Position numbers and translations under genes: made by a program. The notes under the pieces were generated by a model. That model had not been told where the DNA came from, made no database searches, and saw only the letters and a program-made list of their open reading frames with translations. From Pyropia yezoensis (lineage: Eukaryota > Rhodophyta > Bangiophyceae > Bangiales > Bangiaceae), in NCBI GenBank assembly GCA_009829735.1, contig CM020618.1, positions 7,717,119 through 7,781,118 on the forward strand: a stretch of 64,000 nt of DNA, given 5' to 3'. Position 1 is the stretch's first letter, and each line of letters starts with the position of its first letter. Of the stretch, positions 21,044 through 30,357 are shown in pieces.

Positions 21044-22987
21044 ATGGCGACTCCGGGAGTGGAGACGGACTCTCTCGATGAGCGTATGGAGGACACCTCC
21101 TACGGTGCAGCGCCTGCCGGGACTTCCGGCGGGGGCTCCGCGATCGCTCCGGGGGGTGGGACTCCCGCGTCACCCGGCTTTGGGTTGACGGCAGGATCTC
21201 CCCCGGAGGCGGGACAAGTTGTCCCGCGTGAGGCCTTGGGGCGGTGGTTTTACCCCGCTTGGCCTCTGTATGAGGAGGGGTTGACTGTTCTTCGCTGTGG
21301 CCGACTCGGCGCAGCGATGGGTCGGGTATGGGACCGCCTACGGGAGAAGTATCCCCGTAGGGTCGGGTTCCCTGCCGGCTTCAGGACGGACCAGTTTGCC
21401 TTCCTGGACGACGAGGAGGTCGAGGACGTGCAGCGGGCCAAGGCCATGGTGGACCGCGGGGGAACTATCCCGGGTCCCGGCGACTTGCCGACCTTCACTT
21501 GGGACGCGGTGGCAACTCGCCCCCCGTACCTTCACGAGGCCGATCCGCACACTCATCACTTTGATGTGCGGATGGAGAAGGACTTCCGGCGAGGTCCCTA
21601 CTTGGTGACCTCGGCTCAACTTGAGTTTCCTCAGCAGTCTGCTGCCAGTAAGGAGCAATACTACCCGAAGAAGCCCGAGTGGTGGCCTCAAGTTGAGGTC
21701 CCCTACGGGTTCCCGGCATTGTTGCCACGGTTGCTTGACCACTTCGGCTCCGTCATGTTGACGGCTGGCCCTGATCATCTGGTGTGGGCCATGTTGGCCA
21801 CCCAGTGGCTCCTCGAGGTCATGTCGACCTGGGTGTCATGTGTTCAGCGGCGGGGGATGCTCTGGCATCTCCCCCTCCGGCTCATCCAGGGTTTGGAACA
21901 GCTCACCCCTCAGCTAGTTGCTGAGGGGTGCTCGTCAGGACAACTCACTCTACTTGAGGAGATGCTCCGCCTCCACAAGTTTATCGAGTGGGAGAGCATT
22001 GAGCACAAGTTGCGCCGCCCCACTCGGGGGCCCAAGGACGATGGCGCACTTCGCCAGTTCGTGTGGGTCGCTCGTGAACTTCACGACGGCCGTGTGGTCC
22101 TACGAGAGGGGTTGGGCATCGGGGACTACCCGTATGCCCCGGGGGTGGATCGTCACACTGCGCCACCCCCGGACAAGCCCATAGTTATGGCTGTGCCCTC
22201 ATATGATGACCATATGACTCAACCTACTGCGGGGGCCCCAAGTCGGGGTCGCAGTTACACCCGGGTACCGCCACCTCGGCGTGCCCCTCCGCTTCCTCCT
22301 GTTCCTTTCCAGCCTCACGGGAACATCCCGATCAGCGTGGCCGTGGAGTCATCCACACCGGTGTCTCCCAACTTGGGGGCCACCCTCCTGACGGTATACC
22401 CCAAGTTGGTGTTACCGCCCACGCCTCTAACCTCAGAGATGATGATCACCACGTTGGTGCGCACCATTTCCTGGTTGGCCGCGTCGACCGCAACCCTCCA
22501 AAGTTCCGAGACTCCTCAACTTGAGGAGCGCGTTCGTACTGCAGTGGCGACCGCGAGTTGCGAGTCGGTGGCGGAGTTTATGACGGCCGAGTTGGCTCGC
22601 ATTGGGGCTATTATGCCCCAGCCAACCCCACTTGGGCGTGGCAAGCGTCGTGCGAGCCGGGCATACTCGCCTCCTCGCCGTCGTCGCCGTCACTCGCGGC
22701 GCTCTCCCTCCGTGTCGGAAGACGAGTTGTCTTACTCCGTCTCGGAGTCCTCTACCCCATCGGAGACGGAGTCTGTCCAGCGTCTGCGTCGCAAACTTGC
22801 GCGCAAGACCAGGCAGAAGAGTAGCCACGGTCGGCGCCACTTGCGCGACCGTGAGGGGCGCGACGGTTCCGACTTGGAGCCGCCGCCCCTTCCAACGAGT
22901 GGAGACCGTTATCGGCGTGGGTCTCGCCGCTCGCCTCCACGTGAGGGCGAGGGCCGTGGAGTGGGAGAGTCTAGCATGCGTGCCTAG
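21044..22987 (+). CDS. Antisense accessory ORF of element A(-)
   Basis: 647 codons from the ATG at 21044 (context GCCATGG); the same frame is open from 20873. It lies on the strand opposite to gag-pol, between the polypurine tract and the pol stop, ending 111 bp from it (convergent). Residues 1-80 are acidic and low complexity; about 80-400 form a complex, Trp-rich region with PEWWPQVEVPYG (211-222), HFGSV (233-237) and VQRRGMLWHLP (267-277); about 400-530 is Pro-rich; about 535-647 is rich in Arg-Ser and basic runs, like SR proteins. Similar motifs occur in the antisense frames of element C and fragment E. No family recognised. The frame is long, complex and unbroken, so I think it is translated. 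The adjacent LTR or the element's 3' region could supply an antisense promoter. Confidence 0.75.
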   Translation: MATPGVETDSLDERMEDTSYGAAPAGTSGGGSAIAPGGGTPASPGFGLTAGSPPEAGQVVPREALGRWFYPAWPLYEEGLTVLRCGRLGAAMGRVWDRLREKYPRRVGFPAGFRTDQFAFLDDEEVEDVQRAKAMVDRGGTIPGPGDLPTFTWDAVATRPPYLHEADPHTHHFDVRMEKDFRRGPYLVTSAQLEFPQQSAASKEQYYPKKPEWWPQVEVPYGFPALLPRLLDHFGSVMLTAGPDHLVWAMLATQWLLEVMSTWVSCVQRRGMLWHLPLRLIQGLEQLTPQLVAEGCSSGQLTLLEEMLRLHKFIEWESIEHKLRRPTRGPKDDGALRQFVWVARELHDGRVVLREGLGIGDYPYAPGVDRHTAPPPDKPIVMAVPSYDDHMTQPTAGAPSRGRSYTRVPPPRRAPPLPPVPFQPHGNIPISVAVESSTPVSPNLGATLLTVYPKLVLPPTPLTSEMMITTLVRTISWLAASTATLQSSETPQLEERVRTAVATASCESVAEFMTAELARIGAIMPQPTPLGRGKRRASRAYSPPRRRRRHSRRSPSVSEDELSYSVSESSTPSETESVQRLRRKLARKTRQKSSHGRRHLRDREGRDGSDLEPPPLPTSGDRYRRGSRRSPPREGEGRGVGESSMRA

Positions 22988-23098
22988 TTGGCAGCTGCCT
23001 TTGTTGTGAGAGTGTGAGGGTTAGGGCTGTAGTTTAAAGCCACTCTGCGTACCACTTCGACTTGAAGCACTCTCTTGGCACTGTTGCTCGGCCTTCCC

Positions 23099-25288
23099 TC
23101 ACGTTGAGGGAGGGCTGTTAGGGTCTATCTCGTTCCGGGCACAGTACGCCCGGACCTTCTCAGCAGGAAGGTCCTCCACATACTCCCACGTATCATCCTT
23201 GGCTTTGTAGCCAAACCAACGCACCCTCAACATGAGGCGGTCAGTATCCTCATCCCAGCCGTGGTCGATGAACTTGTCGAACACGTACTCCTGCGGGCCC
23301 TGTTTGGCTGCAGGCAGCGAGGGCAGGCGCCACGTTTTCAAAGCACGCGCCCAAGCTGGGTCACCTGCAGGCGGTGGTGCAACTTTGACCACGTCCTGTC
23401 CGTTCACTGTGCGGACCCCATCGTCACTTTCGATGGTGAAGCGCCGCCCATCAGTACGAAGGACCTGGTACGGCCCCTTCGTCTGGAACACCAACTTACC
23501 CCCAGTTGGGGTGTGTGAGTGGACCAATACCCAGTCACCCTGCTCGGGGACATGCTTGGCGTTGCGCACCTTTTTGTCAAAGGTACGCTTGTAGCGCTTT
23601 TGTGCTTTGTCCATCTCAGCCCTGACTTTAGGGATGAGGTTTTCAAGCCTAGCAGCGAACTCCGCCTTACTCTCAGTAGGAGTGGGCGTACTGCCACCAT
23701 CCTCCCTAGTTGGGAGCGGCCGCCGCACGGCAATAGACCGCACGCGACGGGGGGTCACAAAAGCGAGGGGTACTTCCCCGGTAGATGAGTGAACCTGCGA
23801 ATTGTAGGCAGTGGTCAGAATAGAAATGTATTGGTCCCACGTCTTCACGTGCTCACTCACATAATGGCGCAGCTGCCTAACAATAGTTTTGTTGAAGCGC
23901 TCCACCTGCCCATTAGTTTGTGGGTGGTAGGGGTGGCATAGTTTGCCTTAACCCCCAACATATCCAGCACTCCTTGAAACAGTACAGACGCAAATTGCGG
24001 TCCATTGTCCGATAGTGTACTATCCGGAATGCCATACGCGGCAACCCAGTGATCTAGGAAGGCTGACACGACCGACATGGCCGTGATCTCTGCCAGTGGG
24101 ATCGCTCGAGTAAGTTTCGTGAAGCGGTCACAGATGACCAGGAGGTACTGGTTGCCCTCCTCGGTCACTGGCAGTGGCCCAAGGATGTCCATCGCCAACG
24201 CGGCGAAGGGCTCCTTGGCCGGGAACAATAGCATAGCCGTAGTAGGCCGCCGTTCCATCAGACGGTTTTGTGCACAACTTGTGCAGGCAGCCACCCAACT
24301 GTAGATGTCCACCACCATGGACGGCCAGTAGTACCTGGTCCTCAGGGTCTGGTACAGTTTACTAGACCCCAGGTGTCCACCCGTGGGAGCGTTATGCTCC
24401 CTCTCAAGGATACTGTCCTTGAGGGATGCGGGGACGACAAGTTGTTCGGTCCCCTGGAATACCCCCCTCCTCATGAGGAGGCCATCGTCTCCCAGGAAGA
24501 ACCGCGTCTCCGCCACTGTATCCAGGGTATCCCTCTGCGACTTGCAGAAGGGATCCTCGGCCTGGGCCTTCACTACTTCGTCCAGGGACAGGGGCAAGTA
24601 CTTCTTGTTCCCTGGCGCCTCGGGATTCAACGCCTGACCCGAGCGCGTGACTACCCCCACGATGGGGATGTCCTCATCGACTGGGGTGGTGTCCAGTCCC
24701 TCGGTAGGTACCCGAGAGAGGCCGTCGGCAAGGGCATGTTGCCTGCCAGGTCGGTACTCAATATCAAAGTTGAAGGGTGCAAGTCGCACCCTCCACCGGT
24801 TGAGACGAGTGTTCGTACAGTCCGTCTTGAAGATGAACTGCAACGCGCGGTGGTCACAGCGGATGAGGAACTTCTCACCCTCTAGGTAGTGACGAAGTGA
24901 CGTCACCGCCCATACCACTGCGAGTCCTTCCAACTCGGTGACTCCGTAGTTCTTCTCGGCCGAGTTTAGCCCCTTGCTGAAGTATCCCACCGGCAAGTAC
25001 TCCTTGTCCGGCTGTTGCTGAAGCAACACACAACCAAGTTGGTCGTAGCTAGCGTCCACATCCAGGATGTAGTGGCCTCCCAACCTGGGAATAGCCAGGA
25101 TAGGGGGCTTCAGCAGAAGGTCCCGAAGAGTCTCAAAGGATTCCTGCTCCACCCGACTTGGGGGAGGCAGGTTCTTCGGTAGCGTTGAGCTCACTAACTC
25201 ATTCAACGGCTTCGCCACTTTGGCGAAGCCCTTAGTGAAACGTCGGTACACGTTACACATCCCGAGGAAGCTCCTCATCTGGGTCTGG
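23099..25288 (-). CDS. pol: Pol of element A(-), 3' part as seen in the left contig
   Basis: Minus-strand end of pol: end of RT, RNase H, integrase and a C-terminal chromodomain. Integrase has the HHCC zinc-binding region, then the catalytic Asp of MDILGPLP, the Asp of LSDNGPQF and the Glu of the HPQTNGQVERFN region. The chromodomain (about 23110-23270) carries VRWFGYKAKDDTWE, which places the element among chromoviruses; such domains direct integration to marked chromatin. The frame breaks only at 23931-23934, where a G run is one base shorter than at 26204-26208 in the overlapping contig, so the break is probably a consensus error. The stop is TGA at 23099-23101. Confidence 0.85.
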
Positions 25289-25788
25289 NNNNNNNNNNNN
25301 NNNNNNNNNNNNNNNNNNNNNNNNNNNNNNNNNNNNNNNNNNNNNNNNNNNNNNNNNNNNNNNNNNNNNNNNNNNNNNNNNNNNNNNNNNNNNNNNNNNN
25401 NNNNNNNNNNNNNNNNNNNNNNNNNNNNNNNNNNNNNNNNNNNNNNNNNNNNNNNNNNNNNNNNNNNNNNNNNNNNNNNNNNNNNNNNNNNNNNNNNNNN
25501 NNNNNNNNNNNNNNNNNNNNNNNNNNNNNNNNNNNNNNNNNNNNNNNNNNNNNNNNNNNNNNNNNNNNNNNNNNNNNNNNNNNNNNNNNNNNNNNNNNNN
25601 NNNNNNNNNNNNNNNNNNNNNNNNNNNNNNNNNNNNNNNNNNNNNNNNNNNNNNNNNNNNNNNNNNNNNNNNNNNNNNNNNNNNNNNNNNNNNNNNNNNN
25701 NNNNNNNNNNNNNNNNNNNNNNNNNNNNNNNNNNNNNNNNNNNNNNNNNNNNNNNNNNNNNNNNNNNNNNNNNNNNNNNNNNNNNNNN
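25289..25788. other. Assembly gap 1 (500 N) with duplicated contig ends
   Basis: Exactly 500 N. The sequence 23516-25288 left of it is repeated at 25789-27562 right of it, differing only by one-base changes in homopolymer runs (23530/25803, 23931/26204, 24711/26986). This is the pattern of two overlapping contigs joined by a scaffolder without merging. Reading frames that cross the N run are artefacts. Confidence 0.9.
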
Positions 25789-28700
25789 TGAGTGGACCAA
25801 TACCCCAGTCACCCTGCTCGGGGACATGCTTGGCGTTGCGCACCTTTTTGTCAAAGGTACGCTTGTAGCGCTTTTGTGCTTTGTCCATCTCAGCCCTGAC
25901 TTTAGGGATGAGGTTTTCAAGCCTAGCAGCGAACTCCGCCTTACTCTCAGTAGGAGTGGGCGTACTGCCACCATCCTCCCTAGTTGGGAGCGGCCGCCGC
26001 ACGGCAATAGACCGCACGCGACGGGGGGTCACAAAAGCGAGGGGTACTTCCCCGGTAGATGAGTGAACCTGCGAATTGTAGGCAGTGGTCAGAATAGAAA
26101 TGTATTGGTCCCACGTCTTCACGTGCTCACTCACATAATGGCGCAGCTGCCTAACAATAGTTTTGTTGAAGCGCTCCACCTGCCCATTAGTTTGTGGGTG
26201 GTAGGGGGTGGCATAGTTTGCCTTAACCCCCAACATATCCAGCACTCCTTGAAACAGTACAGACGCAAATTGCGGTCCATTGTCCGATAGTGTACTATCC
26301 GGAATGCCATACGCGGCAACCCAGTGATCTAGGAAGGCTGACACGACCGACATGGCCGTGATCTCTGCCAGTGGGATCGCTCGAGTAAGTTTCGTGAAGC
26401 GGTCACAGATGACCAGGAGGTACTGGTTGCCCTCCTCGGTCACTGGCAGTGGCCCAAGGATGTCCATCGCCAACGCGGCGAAGGGCTCCTTGGCCGGGAA
26501 CAATAGCATAGCCGTAGTAGGCCGCCGTTCCATCAGACGGTTTTGTGCACAACTTGTGCAGGCAGCCACCCAACTGTAGATGTCCACCACCATGGACGGC
26601 CAGTAGTACCTGGTCCTCAGGGTCTGGTACAGTTTACTAGACCCCAGGTGTCCACCCGTGGGAGCGTTATGCTCCCTCTCAAGGATACTGTCCTTGAGGG
26701 ATGCGGGGACGACAAGTTGTTCGGTCCCCTGGAATACCCCCCTCCTCATGAGGAGGCCATCGTCTCCCAGGAAGAACCGCGTCTCCGCCACTGTATCCAG
26801 GGTATCCCTCTGCGACTTGCAGAAGGGATCCTCGGCCTGGGCCTTCACTACTTCGTCCAGGGACAGGGGCAAGTACTTCTTGTTCCCTGGCGCCTCGGGA
26901 TTCAACGCCTGACCCGAGCGCGTGACTACCCCCACGATGGGGATGTCCTCATCGACTGGGGTGGTGTCCAGTCCCTCGGTAGGTACCGAGAGAGGCCGTC
27001 GGCAAGGGCATGTTGCCTGCCAGGTCGGTACTCAATATCAAAGTTGAAGGGTGCAAGTCGCACCCTCCACCGGTTGAGACGAGTGTTCGTACAGTCCGTC
27101 TTGAAGATGAACTGCAACGCGCGGTGGTCACAGCGGATGAGGAACTTCTCACCCTCTAGGTAGTGACGAAGTGACGTCACCGCCCATACCACTGCGAGTC
27201 CTTCCAACTCGGTGACTCCGTAGTTCTTCTCGGCCGAGTTTAGCCCCTTGCTGAAGTATCCCACCGGCAAGTACTCCTTGTCCGGCTGTTGCTGAAGCAA
27301 CACACAACCAAGTTGGTCGTAGCTAGCGTCCACATCCAGGATGTAGTGGCCTCCCAACCTGGGAATAGCCAGGATAGGGGGCTTCAGCAGAAGGTCCCGA
27401 AGAGTCTCAAAGGATTCCTGCTCCACCCGACTTGGGGGAGGCAGGTTCTTCGGTAGCGTTGAGCTCACTAACTCATTCAACGGCTTCGCCACTTTGGCGA
27501 AGCCCTTAGTGAAACGTCGGTACACGTTACACATCCCGAGGAAGCTCCTCATCTGGGTCTGGGTCCGGGGGTACTGAGCCTTGCGGATGGCCCTCAAGTT
27601 TTTCTCGTTGACACTGAGACGCCCCGGACGGACAACATGTCCCAAGTACTCCACCTCTTGAGTGAAGAGGTGGCACTTACTCGCCTTCAGTGACACTCCG
27701 GCGTCAGCAAGTAGCTTGAACACCTGGCCAAGATGGCCAATGTGTTCCTCCGGACTTCGGGAGAACACAATGATATCGTCTAGGTACACGAGACAGATCT
27801 GCCACCGTACTCCGGCCAGAATCATGTCCATAGCGCGCTGGAAAGTTGCCGGCGCGTTACACAGGCCAAACGGTAGACGCTTGCACTGGTAGGTACCACA
27901 GTGACAGGTAAAGGTAGTTTTATGCCTGTCCTCCGGGGCAATGGGAATTTGCCAGTACCCCGCGTTACAGTCCAGGGTAGAGAACACGTTTGCCTCCCCC
28001 AGAGAGTCCAGACAGTCATCCATCCGAGGTAGGGGATAACTATCCTTCACCGTGCTCTCGTTGAGCTTACGGTAGTCGATACAGAACCGGGGGGTCCCAT
28101 CAACTTTGGGGACGATCACCACCGGACTCGCCCACTCGGCGTTGCTGGCCTCGATCACATCGAGGGCCTCCATGCGAGCAACTTGCTCCTTAACGAGGGC
28201 CCTTGAACGGGGTCCTCCCCTATACGGTTGTTGGCGTATAGGGGGCGCACCGGGTTTCAACTCGATCCGGTGTTGGGTAGCTCTCATGAGTCCCAATTGA
28301 CCATCCCACAACTTGTGATAGTGGTCCAAGAGGCGTTCAACTTGAACCCTCAACCTGGGTGGAACACCCTCCATGTTTACCTGGGGCCGAGGAGAGGCGG
28401 CCGACTTGGCTTGATGCTTCTCCTTTCCGGACTTCGGGTCGCTACTTGCGCCCGCGCTGAGGGTGACCGCTGCTACCGGTCCCTCGTGTTGGTCGATATA
28501 GCCGAACTTGGCCCCCGACTTGAAGAACTTGGGCGACGAGCTCAGGTTCATCACCTGGATCCTCCACGGGACTCCGGCTTTGGAGTCCATCGTGCCAAGG
28601 GCAACATGCACTTGGTGCTTGCGAGCAAGACGGGGGTTAGGGTGCACCAACCCGTTCCCCGCATAATCAGTTACAACATCCACGTGCGCCACCGAGTTGG

Positions 28701-29355
28701 GGGGCAACATGACTTTACGGGCTAAACGCAGAGTAGCAGTAAACCCTTCCCTCACAGAACAAACAGGCTTCGACTGTGAAACTGTCACAGGAGCCACAGA
28801 CTTTCCCTTACCAAGGATGGGGATAGTCTCCCCATTCATCAACTTGACCCAGTACTCAGGGCCACAAATCAAAGGCACTTGTGTTACGACATAAGGGGTA
28901 CCCAGAAGCAGGGGTACCGATATATTCTCAACTACACCATAGGTCACGTCGACCTCATGGGTCCCCAACCGAGTTGGTAGGGTCACGGCACCAACGATGG
29001 GAAGTACCCCACCATTGATATCGATCAGATGGTCAGCTTTAGACTTCCAGCGTTGGAGCCTCATCCCCTTTGGTAATAGCGACTTGCGTATCAAGGAGGC
29101 TCCTGACCCGGTATCAAGTACGATACGGGCACAACAGGCGCGGCCGGGGGCAAGTTGCACCCGTCCAGCCACCTGGAAGTTCTCACCCGTCAACACCGCG
29201 ATGACCCGACGTGGGTTTACGTTCTTGGGAAGTCCCACCCGAGGTGGGCGGACTCCCTTAGGTCGCCGCAGTATCCGACACGGTTGGTTCGTCCTCTTGG
29301 CCCACTTGGCCGAGGCTGCCGTTGTGAGCTTCGGACGACCAGCTCCAACGGTCAT
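25789..29355 (-). CDS. pol: Pol of element A(-), as seen in the right contig
   Basis: From the ATG at 29355 (in the -1 frame of gag): protease DTG at 29107-29115, RT YLDD at 27775-27786, RNase H, then integrase and part of the linker. It is 93% or so alike, by eye, to A(+) over the shared part. The frame breaks at 26986-26987, where CC is CCC in the left contig (24711-24713), and near 25803-25806, where CCCC is CCC; both look like homopolymer consensus errors. Taken together the two contigs support an unbroken pol from protease to chromodomain, making this the least damaged pol in the window. Confidence 0.88.
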
Positions 29356-29364
29356 TCGTTTCCC
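29319..29364 (-). promoter_or_regulatory. Predicted -1 frameshift signal, element A(-)
   Basis: Slippery GGGAAAC (29364-29358 on the minus strand), spacer GAATGA with the gag stop, then CCGTTG and GAGCT pairing with AGCTC and CAACGG around a 10-nt loop, with one bulged A. The stem base GAGCT has an A-U pair where A(+) has G-U. Confidence 0.7.
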
Positions 29365-30357
29365 GCCGACTTGGCGTCCGAATCTGAGGGCGAAGGGGAC
29401 GACGACGAGTCCGAGGACGACGTGTCCGCCCCCTCCGTCGAGGGTGTGGCGACCGCCACCACTGGTCGAGACCCACCCTCGCGGCGTGAGCGCACTTCGT
29501 TCGTAGCCGACTTCTTACTCGCATTCCTAACAAGCTGTTGGATGCGTTTACTCAACTTGGGGCAATCATATGCCCAGTGACCATCGGAGTTGCAGTTCCA
29601 ACACCGATGATCAGTTCCCGGAGGGGTCTTCCCAACTGGGGAAGACGACGAGGTACCTTGGGAAGTTCCCACGGCGGCTACCACCCTCTCCTTGCGGATT
29701 CGGCGTGCCTCTCGCAACTCTCTGGCCTGGCGCGCCTCTTCCCGTTCCTTGGCCAACTCGGCCTGACGCTCCTGGCGTTGTTCCTCCCGCAACTTGCGGT
29801 AGGCCTCGCCTCTGCGGTAGGCGAACCTAGCCAACTCGGCCAGGGTCGCCCGGGCAGTGTTATGCTCCCGGGTCTCCATCCGGACTGACCAGTGGAGTCC
29901 TTCCACAAACCGACTCTTCACCACAGCTTGTGGATGAAGAAACCCACAAAGATTGTTGAGCTTACGGACCCGCTCCGCAAAGGACAACTCGTCCTCCGCC
30001 TCTTCCTGATGGGCTTGCGTAAACTCCTCGACTTGAGAAGCCAACGCTGCCTCATCAACCATGGCTCTCAACAACCAGTTGACGAGCTCCAAATAGGACG
30101 TCACCTCCCCAGCGCCTCCACTTGAGGAGCTGGGCATGGCGGACATTAGTTCTGTCCGTAGGTCGCCCTTCGAAAACTCCTGTAGCATGTAAAAAGCCAT
30201 GCCTTCACTTATGGCATTGTCGTCACAGGCTTTTGTGAAACGACGTAGGAACTCAAAGACACGGAGGGGGGGAGTTCCATCCCACTCCGCTCTGTGCCCA
30301 AAAGAATGAAGTGCATTCTTCTTGGCACGGCCCATGGCTCGGGCCTGGTCAGGACCA
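29352..30357 (-). pseudogene. gag: Gag of element A(-), 5'-truncated
   Basis: Contains the last 330 or so residues of gag: the helical capsid-like region, a Glu/Arg-rich stretch and an intact zinc knuckle CWNCNSDGHWAYDC (CX2CX4HX4C, near 29565-29605), then a Ser/Asp-rich tail ending Gly-Asn-Glu-stop. Compared with A(+) the first half of gag, the leader and the 5' LTR are missing: identity stops at 30357, where integrase of element B begins. The join shares TGGTC with both parents. The frame has an ATG at 30335 but this corresponds to an internal Met of the full-length protein. Confidence 0.85.

Noticed and set aside
25253..26935. Long reading frames crossing the N run
   Set aside because: N is read as unknown residues; the frames join two ends of unmerged contigs.
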